Part shown: positions 27,159 through 34,458 of the stretch, in pieces
Layout: the number at the start of each line of letters is the position of its first letter
How positions within the stretch are numbered: position 1 is the first letter of the stretch
DNA from: CAIVVT01 sp963757265
GTDB taxonomy: Bacteria; Acidobacteriota; Terriglobia; Bryobacterales; Bryobacteraceae
Direction: 5' to 3'
DNA length: 64,000 bases
Assembly: GCA_963757265.1 (NCBI GenBank)
Contig: CAVWRA010000004.1
Coordinates: 372,001 to 436,000, forward strand
Translations under genes and position numbers: made by a program
The notes under the pieces: model-generated
What the model was told of the DNA's origin: nothing
The model's input: only the letters and a program-made list of their open reading frames with translations
The model's database searches: none

Positions 27159-27553
27159 TGCGATCCCTGGGGTTGGTTTTTCTTCTGGCCACGCTGCCGG
27201 CCGCGGCGCAGCACATTCCGGGCAGCTCGTGGGCGTGGTGGGCTTCGCCGGTGGTGCGGGATATGAATTTGAGCCAGCAGCAGCTCGAGAAAATCCATAC
27301 GACGGTGCGCGAGTACCGGCCGCGGCTGATCGATCTCCGCGGCGCCGTCCAAAAGGCCGAGCTGGACGTCGAAGACGCGTTCAATGACGAGAACTTCGAC
27401 GCCAAGCGCGCCACCGAGGCGGTCGACCACCTGCTCGAGGCGCGCAACGATCTGGGCAAGGCGCTGGCGCAGTTGAGCCTGCGTCTGCGCGCCGCTCTCA
27501 GCGCCGATCAATGGCGCGATTTGCAGAGGAGAAAGCCCCGCAACGAGAAATGA
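27158..27553 (+). CDS. Periplasmic Spy/CpxP- or CnrX-like sensor protein
   Basis: 131 aa with a signal peptide (MRSLGLVFLLATLPAAAQ) and a helical body: VRDMNLSQQQLEKIHTTVRE, a long amphipathic stretch to LAQLSLRLRAALSADQWRDL. The LTxxQxxKI-like opening and ALSADQW end are typical of the LTXXQ / heavy-metal-resistance fold. Coupled to the anti-sigma gene, it likely senses misfolded protein, metal or envelope stress and signals through the anti-sigma factor, like CnrX with CnrYH. The signal itself is unknown. Confidence 0.82.
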   Translation: MRSLGLVFLLATLPAAAQHIPGSSWAWWASPVVRDMNLSQQQLEKIHTTVREYRPRLIDLRGAVQKAELDVEDAFNDENFDAKRATEAVDHLLEARNDLGKALAQLSLRLRAALSADQWRDLQRRKPRNEK

Positions 27554-27685
27554 CGACGGCCCGGGAAGCGGTCGGCCTCCGCCGGAGATGGGGGTAGCTT
27601 GGACGGGGCCTTGGAAGGTCCGCCCGAAGGGGCTTGCATTCCGCGCACGCGGCGTTATTCTGAATGACGCTGGAAAGGAGATGTT

Positions 27686-27961
27686 ATGCCCGGCTGGTTG
27701 GTTTTTCTGGTCTACGGCGTGGCGTTCTTCCTGGCGGTCTGGATGGACTATGAGTTCCCCAGAGTGGGCTGGTACTGGCGTGTCGTGGCGATGATGGTCG
27801 CGCTGGCGATCGGTCTGACGCCGCCTCCGCCTCAGTTCGCCGGGTCAGGATTCGATCTGTCGGTTGGCGCGATTTTCACTTTCCTATTCGCGTGGGGCGT
27901 CAGCGAGGCCTTGTTCCGCCTCTTCCATCTGCCCCACCATTCCGCCCGGCGGCATGCCTAG
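27686..27961 (+). CDS. Small hypothetical membrane protein
   Basis: 91 aa with an AAAGGAG ribosome binding site 5 nt before the ATG. It has three hydrophobic segments (LVFLVYGVAFFLAVWMDY, WRVVAMMVALAIGLTPP, SVGAIFTFLFAWGVSEALF) and a His-rich end (FHLPHHSARRHA). No family was recognised. It follows the sigma operon by 130 nt but has its own translation signals. Confidence 0.72.
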   Translation: MPGWLVFLVYGVAFFLAVWMDYEFPRVGWYWRVVAMMVALAIGLTPPPPQFAGSGFDLSVGAIFTFLFAWGVSEALFRLFHLPHHSARRHA

Positions 27962-28087
27962 GGCGGATCTCAACGACGCGCGCGGACCCGGCTCCGTGCG
28001 CCCGCCTGACCTCGAGCGGCGGTAGCGCGCGAGATCAGCGCGTGAGGTGAGGACGGTCCCCCAAGGGGTCCGCGCGCGTCTGAGAGG

Positions 28088-28609
28088 TCAAGGCAGCAGC
28101 ACGCACACGTCCCTGAGGTTGCGATAGCGCTGCTCGAAATCCAGCCCGTAGCCGACGACGAACCGATCCTCGATACGGAAACCCACGTAATCGGCCTGGA
28201 CCTCGATGCGCCGCCGCGACGGCTTGTCCAGAAAGGCGACGGTGCGCAGCGACGCCGGTCCGCGCTGCGCCAGCATCTGGCGCAGATAGTTCAGCGTGAG
28301 ACCCGTATCGACGATGTCTTCCACCAGCAGCACGTCCTCGCCTTCGATCGGCTTGTCGAGGTCCTTGGTGAGCTGGACTTCGCCGGAGGTCGAAGTTCCG
28401 GCATAGCTCTTGGTGCCGATGAATTCGACGCGCAGCGGGCAGCGGATGTGGCGGATCAGGTCGGCCATAAACAGGAAGCTGCCCTTGAGCACGCCGACCA
28501 GCACCAGCGGGCGGTCACCGTAGTCGGCGCTGATTTGCGCTCCCATCTCGGCCACGCGCGCGGCAATCATCTCGGCGGATAGAAGAGTCTCCAGACGGGG
28601 CTGACCCAT
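28088..28609 (-). CDS. hpt: Hypoxanthine phosphoribosyltransferase
   Basis: A 173-aa purine-salvage enzyme converting hypoxanthine or guanine and PRPP to IMP or GMP. The PRPP-binding motif VLLVEDIVDTGLT is at 93-105, LKGSFLFMADL at 41-51, and the flexible active-site loop FIGTKSYAGTSTSG at 64-77; length fits the family. The ATG is preceded by TAGAAT and 6 nt, the same start-proximal arrangement as two other genes here, and no Shine-Dalgarno is visible. Repeat B copy 2 ends 10 nt upstream and contributes the first bases of that -10 box. Confidence 0.95.
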   Translation of the reverse strand: MGQPRLETLLSAEMIAARVAEMGAQISADYGDRPLVLVGVLKGSFLFMADLIRHIRCPLRVEFIGTKSYAGTSTSGEVQLTKDLDKPIEGEDVLLVEDIVDTGLTLNYLRQMLAQRGPASLRTVAFLDKPSRRRIEVQADYVGFRIEDRFVVGYGLDFEQRYRNLRDVCVLLP

Positions 28610-28615
28610 GCAGCC

Positions 28616-28621
28616 ATTCTA
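28616..28621 (-). promoter_or_regulatory. Putative -10 box of hpt (leaderless)
   Basis: TAGAAT on the minus strand, 6 nt before the hpt ATG; the TA comes from the terminus of repeat B copy 2. The string TAGAATGGCTGCATG fits the consensus TANAATGRCYGCATG also seen at 36465 and 37312. Confidence 0.5.
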
Positions 28622-28889
28622 GGGCCTGCTCACACTACGCGGACGGCGGCGACGGGAGCCGGTTTTTGAAGAGTTCCAGGAGCGAGGAGCGACGCATACC
28701 GCGCGTCTGCGAGCGACGAGCGACGCCGAAATCGGGGAAACCGGCCCCGTCCCTCCGGGTTGCGGCGAAAACCGCCTCAGCCTTCGTTGTCGTCCTAGCT
28801 TTGGATTGGCCAAAGTCGTCGTCCTCCGCCTCGTCTGAGGCGCTTTTCGCGCGCAACGCCATCCGTTCGGGTAGCGTGAACAGGCCCTA
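28620..28889. repeat. Palindromic MITE-like element, family B, copy 2
   Basis: 270 bp in the opposite orientation to copy 1. One end keeps the full GTAGCGTGAACAGGCCCTA; the other (TAGGGCCTGCTCACACTAC) has two changes. Internal arms and middle match copy 1 closely apart from small indels. It lies between hpt and the rsfS promoter region. Confidence 0.88.
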
Positions 28890-29078
28890 ATGGCGTGCCG
28901 GGGAAAACGCCTTGGCGTGGCCGGCCCGCTCGCCCCCCGATTGAGAAACGGCGGCTTGCCAGCAGCGTCGCGGAAGCAGCAGCGCGGAGACATTTGTGGC
29001 TGCCATATTCCGCTCTCCGGCTGAGAGTTGCCTGGCGGGCGCCACGCAATTGTCACCAAACAGCAAAAAACAAAAGAC

Positions 29079-29107
29079 TTGCACCGTGTACTAATTGAGG
29101 CTACGAT
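29079..29107 (+). promoter_or_regulatory. Putative sigma-70 promoter of rsfS
   Basis: TTGCAC (29079-29084), 17-nt spacer, TACGAT (29102-29107), followed by an AGGAGA ribosome-binding-like site at 29115-29120. Confidence 0.55.
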
Positions 29108-29203
29108 ACTGCTCAGGAGACGTTCAAGCTGATTCAACTGCGCTCTGAACCCACCCCGGGGACTCCGCTCCCCCCCACCACTGAACCCCATTCGTGGCTT
29201 ACC

Positions 29204-29551
29204 GTGCTGCGAGCCGCGGAATCCAAGAAAGCAACCTCCTGCCGGGTCCTCGATCTACGCGAGATTTCGACGCTGGCCGACTATTTTCTCATCTGTTCAG
29301 CCAACAGCCAGCGCCAGGCCCAGGCGGTCTGGGACGAGATCGCCAAGCAGATGCAGGAGCAGCTCGGCGAAAAGGCGATCCGCGTCGAGGGCTACTCGAA
29401 CGGCGAGTGGATTGTGGGCGATTTCGGGGATCTGATCGTCCACGTGTTCACGCCGGAGAAGCGGTCGTATTACGACCTGGAGCGGCTGTGGCGCCACGCC
29501 AAGGATGCGCCGCTGCCAGGCGAGGCGCGGCCCGCCGCAACGTCGAACTAA
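29204..29551 (+). CDS. rsfS: Ribosomal silencing factor RsfS
   Basis: 115 aa as drawn, DUF143 family. It binds ribosomal protein uL14 and blocks subunit joining in starvation. VLDLREISTLADYFLICSANSQRQAQAVWDEI is highly characteristic, followed by GYSNGEWIVGDFGDLIVHVFTPEKRSYYDLERLW. The GTG at 29204 cuts into the first helix (WLTVLRAAESKKA) and has no ribosome binding site. The frame is open upstream to 29129, where a CTG sits 8 nt after AGGAGA, so the true protein may start there at a rare codon and have about 140 aa. Confidence 0.92.
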   Translation: MLRAAESKKATSCRVLDLREISTLADYFLICSANSQRQAQAVWDEIAKQMQEQLGEKAIRVEGYSNGEWIVGDFGDLIVHVFTPEKRSYYDLERLWRHAKDAPLPGEARPAATSN

Positions 29552-29757
29552 GAGCAGATTCACAGTTTCTGTGAACTCGGCCGGCGCGGATTGGGTGGCC
29601 GGAGGGGACACTCTGCGCGTGCCGCGGCGGCACGCTGGGGTTCCCTCGGCGCGACGTTCAGAGGCTGTCGATCAAGCGCCGCAGCCCTCGGTGTCCCCAT
29701 CCGGGAGCGGACTCACTGCGGCCGGACGCGACGGGCTACACTTATTCCGAAACAGGT

Positions 29758-30402
29758 CTAGGAACGCGGCGAGAAAATTGAACGCGGCGAGTACAGCGGC
29801 CGATCGCCGATCACCTGTAATTCCTGGACCATCGCGTCATACGTGGTCAGCCACCCGCCGGCCGCGGCGATCTCGCGCAGCGCGGCTTCACCGTCCTCGC
29901 GCTTCAGGGTCTCGACCGCGTCGGTGACAATTTCCACGGCCAGGCCCATTTTCAATAAACCCAGCGCGGCCAGGCGCACGCAATACTCGGTCACCACGCC
30001 GTAGACGATGCAGCGGTGCGTGTTCAGGCGCCGCAGAACTTCGCCGATGTTGGCGTTGGTGAAGCAATCGAGCGCCTGCTTTTCCAGGATCACCTGCTGC
30101 GCTCCCGCGAGGTCGAAATCCGCGCGCTGAGCGGGCACTGTGACGCGGCGCTCCAGCAGCGTCTGCTCGACCTTGTGCTGGCCCAGCGTCCCGGCGATGC
30201 AGTGCGGGGGCCACAGCCGGAACTCGGGGTCGTCCTCGGCGTGGGCATCCATGGTCGAAACGAGGATCACGCCCTGGCGGCCCGCCCAGCGGTTCAGGGA
30301 GACGATCATCGGGAGAATGCGGCCCGCGCCGGGCACGGGCAGGGCGCCTGCGGGCAGAATGAAATCGTTCTGTGTATCGACGTCGAACAGGATGGTGCTC
30401 AT
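29758..30402 (-). CDS. pncA: Isochorismatase-family cysteine hydrolase, probable nicotinamidase
   Basis: 214 aa, converting nicotinamide to nicotinate. Catalytic triad D9 (VDTQNDF), K108 (ILEKQALDCF) and C141 (GVVTEYCVRLAALGL); metal ligands D52, H54 and H67 (STMDAHAEDDPEF, PPHC). Its ATG overlaps the stop of the nicotinate phosphoribosyltransferase gene by 4 nt, so the two NAD-salvage steps are coupled. The family also holds isochorismatases and peroxyureidoacrylate hydrolases, but the metal ligands and the neighbour support nicotinamidase. Confidence 0.9.
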   Translation of the reverse strand: MSTILFDVDTQNDFILPAGALPVPGAGRILPMIVSLNRWAGRQGVILVSTMDAHAEDDPEFRLWPPHCIAGTLGQHKVEQTLLERRVTVPAQRADFDLAGAQQVILEKQALDCFTNANIGEVLRRLNTHRCIVYGVVTEYCVRLAALGLLKMGLAVEIVTDAVETLKREDGEAALREIAAAGGWLTTYDAMVQELQVIGDRPLYSPRSIFSPRS

Positions 30403-31721
30403 CGCGCTGCCTGCCGTACCTCATTCGTCAGTCGCTCGAGCTCGGGCGAAATCTCAACCGGCCACGGTGGATCGCACTCGAACAAACTCCGCAGCTTTTT
30501 CGGCAGACGGTCCAGCGAGCGGCGCGCATGCTCCCGAGCCTGCTGCGGCGAGGGCAACGGCTGCACCAGTTCACCGTGGAGGATGACCGGCTCGAGCAGC
30601 GCCTCGCGGGCATCCGGATGCGACTCCGCCGAACAGGCCAGCAGGTCCTTTTGCGCGTAGCGGAAGATCTGCTTGGCGCCGGGAATCGTCGACTTATCGG
30701 CGCTGAACTTGGCGACGAAGCGGCGCTCTTCGCCAGAGCGCAGTTCGACCAGTTTATACACCGCGCCGTGACTCGGCGCGTCGAGGGAAGTGGCCAGTTC
30801 GGTGCCCACGCCGAAGGCATCGATGGGCGCGCCGGCGGCGACGATTTCGAGGATCTTGTACTCGTTGAGATCGCCGGTAGCCATGATCCTGGCCTGCGGC
30901 TGGCCGCTCTCGTCCAGGATCGCGCGCACGGCGCGGGAGAGCTCCACCAGGTTTCCGCTGTCCAGCCGCACGCCCCAGAAGGGCGCCCCGAGCGACGCCG
31001 CGCGGCGCGCCCCTTCGAGCGTGTCGTAGGTGTCGATGAGATACGCCGTGGTGTCGCCCAGGAGCTGTTGGAGACGCCGGAAGGCCTCCAGTTCGGTGGG
31101 GAACGACAGCACCCAGGAGTGTGCGGCGGTCCCGAAAACGGGGATGCCGTAGCGCAAGCCGGCGAGCGTATTCGAAGTGCCGAGGCAGCCGCCGATGAAG
31201 GCCGCGCGGCCGGCCAGAACGCCGGCCTCGGGCGAGTGTGCGCGGCGCGTGCCGAATTCGAACACCGAGCGTCCACCGGCGGCATCGACGATGCGCGCCG
31301 CCTTGGTGGCGATCATGCTTTGGAAGCCGATGGTCGACAACAGGTACGTCTCCGGGATCTGCGCTTCCAGGAGCGGCGCCCGGAGGGTCAGGAATGGCTC
31401 GCCGGCAAACAACGGCGTGCCTTCACGCGCCGCGAAAAGGTCGCCCGTGAAACGCCACGAGCGCAACTGATCGAAGAACCCCGCGCCCACTTGCGCGAAG
31501 TGCGGCAGCGCGCGCAGGTAGCGGATCTCCTCCTCGCCGAAGCGCAGGTTGAGGAGGTATTCGACCGCCTGCTCCAGTCCCGCCGCGATCAGGAAATTGC
31601 GATTCGGCGGCAGGCGCCGGACATAGAGTTCGAAAACGGCCGTCTCACCCGTCTTGCCCGCCTGCCAGTAGCCGGCGGCCATGGTCAACTGATAGAGGTC
31701 GGTGAGCAGACCGTTGATCAC
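30399..31721 (-). CDS. pncB: Nicotinate phosphoribosyltransferase
   Basis: A 440-aa enzyme making nicotinate mononucleotide from nicotinate and PRPP, the entry step of NAD salvage. N-terminal LTDLYQLTMAAGYWQAGKTG, active-site FGTRRAHSPEAG, GTAAHSWVLSFP, and the phosphate-binding GVRLDSGNLVELS and IMATGDLNEYKI are all family hallmarks. Its end overlaps the nicotinamidase gene by 4 nt. The DUF4340 gene ends 3 nt upstream, so both may be read from the ABC operon promoter. Confidence 0.95.
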   Translation of the reverse strand: MINGLLTDLYQLTMAAGYWQAGKTGETAVFELYVRRLPPNRNFLIAAGLEQAVEYLLNLRFGEEEIRYLRALPHFAQVGAGFFDQLRSWRFTGDLFAAREGTPLFAGEPFLTLRAPLLEAQIPETYLLSTIGFQSMIATKAARIVDAAGGRSVFEFGTRRAHSPEAGVLAGRAAFIGGCLGTSNTLAGLRYGIPVFGTAAHSWVLSFPTELEAFRRLQQLLGDTTAYLIDTYDTLEGARRAASLGAPFWGVRLDSGNLVELSRAVRAILDESGQPQARIMATGDLNEYKILEIVAAGAPIDAFGVGTELATSLDAPSHGAVYKLVELRSGEERRFVAKFSADKSTIPGAKQIFRYAQKDLLACSAESHPDAREALLEPVILHGELVQPLPSPQQAREHARRSLDRLPKKLRSLFECDPPWPVEISPELERLTNEVRQAAR

Positions 31722-31724
31722 GAA

Positions 31725-33062
31725 TTACTTCTTTGCGGGCGGCTTGGCCTGTTCTTCCTTCAGATCGGCGGCGGCGCGTTGCAGCTCTTCGATGGACTGG
31801 GACAGGACAACGTACAGCGCCGGCTCGTTCACGCGCCGCGCCAGCCAGTCAGTGCCCGATTTCGAAAGCGAGACATTCTCCGTCTTCTTGCCGTCTCCGG
31901 ATACGACGGTGATGTCGATTGTCGACGTGCCGAAGCCCGTCTCGGCGAACTTGGTGGCGGAAAGATCACGCAGCTTATCCAGGAACATCTGCATCGGGGC
32001 CGACTCCAGCGGCTTCCCATTTCGGAACCACTTCTCGCCTCCCTTGGCGACGCTGGTTTGACCCGCGGGGCCGTGGAAATCGATGCGGCTCGGATCGGTG
32101 AATCCGAAGTCGAACAGCTTCTTGTTGCGGAAATCGTCGGTGGACTTGTCGAAGATCTTGGCCGTGGTCGCCTCCACGGTGTAGGTGCCGTCCACCACGC
32201 TCGACCGCGCGTAATATTTGTCGTCCTTGGTCTTGCGGATTTCCAGCCGCTGCGTGCCAGCCGCATCGGTGGCCGTCACCACGGCGAGCGGCGCGGCGGA
32301 GTTGAATGCGGCGGCATTCTTCTTCAGGTCGTCGGCGGAAAGCGCGGCGTCGAGCTTCACGTCTTCCAGGCGGCGCGTCAGATCGTCGACCGTGAAAACA
32401 TCGGCGCGGTAGGGCTTCGGCTTGAGGATCTGCCACTCACCCTGGGCGTTCTTGCCGAACTCGGTTTCAGTCTTCTTGGCCAGCAGCGTGACGCGCGCCA
32501 GCTTCTGCGGGTCGAACGTCAGCATGCGTTTGTCGCGCAGGTCGGCCGCGGTCTTGTTGAAGCTCTCCTTGGTGTAAGAGGCGATGGTATAGACGTGCGG
32601 GTCGCCCTCGGCGGAGGCGTAGGCGGCGGAACCGGCCGGCGCATCGTCGCCCACCCGCAGCGTTTTGGTCTTGCCGTCCTTGAGACCCAGCGTGAGCGTC
32701 ACCGACGGTTGCTTCAGGCCGTACTGGCCGGGATCGGCCGTCTTGTCCTCGACAACTTTGTCGGACGACACGCTGGCGGCTGCCGCGACGAACGACTGGA
32801 CCGTGATCTTATCCACCGGGTAGGAAGCCGGCGAAGTCATCTTCCAAGCGCCGGAAGCGTCCTTCTCGATCACCGTCTTCTCGCCGTCGCGGCGCGCGAC
32901 TTCTATGCGCCGGATGTCGCCTTCGGTAACCGACAGGATCTTGGGCGAAGCGTCGGCCGGCGGCTTCGACTCCTTCTCCCTGGCGGCTCGATTCGACCAC
33001 CAGATGCCGCCACCGAGCAGGATCAGAAGCCCGGCGGCGACCAGCAAACCGCGGATTTGCAT
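31725..33062 (-). CDS. DUF4340 domain-containing protein
   Basis: 445 aa with one N-terminal membrane anchor (LLVAAGLLILLGGGIWW, about 6-22) and a large periplasmic part with repeated DUF4340 units (SVTEGDIRRIEVARRDGEKT ... SVTLTLGLKDGKTKTLRVGD). Such proteins sit with GldG/GldA-type ABC-2 exporters, as here: the GldG-like gene is 4 nt upstream. The likely role is an accessory subunit of that complex; the cargo is unknown. The tail is Lys/Pro-rich. Confidence 0.87.
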   Translation of the reverse strand: MQIRGLLVAAGLLILLGGGIWWSNRAAREKESKPPADASPKILSVTEGDIRRIEVARRDGEKTVIEKDASGAWKMTSPASYPVDKITVQSFVAAAASVSSDKVVEDKTADPGQYGLKQPSVTLTLGLKDGKTKTLRVGDDAPAGSAAYASAEGDPHVYTIASYTKESFNKTAADLRDKRMLTFDPQKLARVTLLAKKTETEFGKNAQGEWQILKPKPYRADVFTVDDLTRRLEDVKLDAALSADDLKKNAAAFNSAAPLAVVTATDAAGTQRLEIRKTKDDKYYARSSVVDGTYTVEATTAKIFDKSTDDFRNKKLFDFGFTDPSRIDFHGPAGQTSVAKGGEKWFRNGKPLESAPMQMFLDKLRDLSATKFAETGFGTSTIDITVVSGDGKKTENVSLSKSGTDWLARRVNEPALYVVLSQSIEELQRAAADLKEEQAKPPAKK

Positions 33063-33066
33063 GGCG

Positions 33067-34455
33067 CTATCTCCTCTTGATCCACACCAGGATCCCGACC
33101 AGAATCACGATGATCGGAATCAGGAACTGGCTCACCAGACGCACCAGCATCATCTGCGCTCGCGTCAACTGGATGCGCCGGTCCTCGGGCTCCTTGGGAC
33201 GAATCGAGATCAGGTCTTCGTCGTTCGACAGCCAGCTCACGATGTTGAGGAAGAAGTCGCGGTTGGCGGCGAATCCCAGCACGTAGTTGGCCGCCCAGTC
33301 CGAGGAGCCGACCACCACGAAACGTCCTTCCTTCGGGAGTTCTGTGCCTGCGGCGGGGACTCTGTACGTTCCGGCGGCGGCGACGTCAAACGACTTCTTC
33401 TCGCCCTTGGAAAGATCGACTTTGCGCTCCCGGCCCGAGAGCTGCTTGGTCGCGAAGCTGTTGCTGGTCGTGGAGACGATCGCCTCCGCGCTGGTGTTCG
33501 TGGCCGACTTCGCCTCCAGCGAGCGCACGATGGCGAACGCCGTGGCCGAGCCCTTCATCTCTTTCACGATCGGGTGGCTGCTGTACTTGTTGGCCAGCGC
33601 GACCTCCGGCCCCAGGCCGTACAAGCCGCCGATGCCCGACGTGTCCAGCACCTGGTCCTTGTCGAGCGTGACGCCCCAGCCCTCCAGCACCTTCGCCAGC
33701 GCTTCGTTGGCCGCGATCTTGTCTTTGCCGGCGTCCAGCGGCGGATCCAGCATGAACAGCCCGCGGCCGCCGTTTTCGATGTACTTCTTCAGCGCATCGA
33801 CGACGGGCTGCGGATAGTCATACCGCGGACCGGCGACCACCACCACCGTGCACGAGGCCGGAATCTCGGGCTTCTCCAGCAGGTTGACCGTGTCCGTCTT
33901 GTAGTTGTTCTTCTCCAACGCGTCCTTCACGCCCGAGTAATCCTCGGCGCCGGATTCAGCCAGCGAGTGCTCCCCCGCGCCGCCGGCGAAGCACGCCATG
34001 CGCTCGCCGCTCTTCAGCACGCGGATCAGCGCGGAGGTGAGTTCTTCCTCGGTCAGGCTGCGCGCCTCGCTGCGCCGCGCGCCGTGCTGCAGGATGATCG
34101 TGGGCGCAGCGTGCACGCCGAACTCCCGCGCCATCTGCGGCTTCTTATAAGGATCGACGTACTGGATCTTCAGCCTGGTCGAGAGATTGTCATAACGGTC
34201 GAGCAGGTCCTTGGCCGCCGGGAACTGTTTCGTCTCGTCGAAGTAGTAAATGTCCACCTCATCCTTCAGGCCCTTAACGATCTTCACGGTCTGATCGGCC
34301 AGCGTGTAGCGCTTGCCCGAGGTGAGGTCCAGCGACTTGTTGTGGATACTGGCCAGATAATTCAGCCCTGCCAGCAGCGCCACGACCACCAGAACATAGG
34401 CCGCCAGGTAGGCCGAGTACTTTGTCTGGCGCGTTTTTATCCAATCGGCTTTCAT
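33067..34455 (-). CDS. GldG-family ABC-2 transporter accessory protein
   Basis: 462 aa. It has an N-terminal transmembrane helix (AYLAAYVLVVVALLAGLNYL), then a periplasmic domain beginning SLDLTSGKRYTLADQTVKIV and EVDIYYFDETKQFPAAKDLL, the ABC-type uncharacterised (GldG / IFT52-like) fold with GGRGLFMLDPPLD. A C-terminal transmembrane helix (FLIPIIVILVGILVWI) ends in KRR. It is translated 3 nt after the permease, in a tight operon of ATPase, permease, GldG and DUF4340. Confidence 0.9.
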   Translation of the reverse strand: MKADWIKTRQTKYSAYLAAYVLVVVALLAGLNYLASIHNKSLDLTSGKRYTLADQTVKIVKGLKDEVDIYYFDETKQFPAAKDLLDRYDNLSTRLKIQYVDPYKKPQMAREFGVHAAPTIILQHGARRSEARSLTEEELTSALIRVLKSGERMACFAGGAGEHSLAESGAEDYSGVKDALEKNNYKTDTVNLLEKPEIPASCTVVVVAGPRYDYPQPVVDALKKYIENGGRGLFMLDPPLDAGKDKIAANEALAKVLEGWGVTLDKDQVLDTSGIGGLYGLGPEVALANKYSSHPIVKEMKGSATAFAIVRSLEAKSATNTSAEAIVSTTSNSFATKQLSGRERKVDLSKGEKKSFDVAAAGTYRVPAAGTELPKEGRFVVVGSSDWAANYVLGFAANRDFFLNIVSWLSNDEDLISIRPKEPEDRRIQLTRAQMMLVRLVSQFLIPIIVILVGILVWIKRR

Positions 34456-34458
34456 TGC

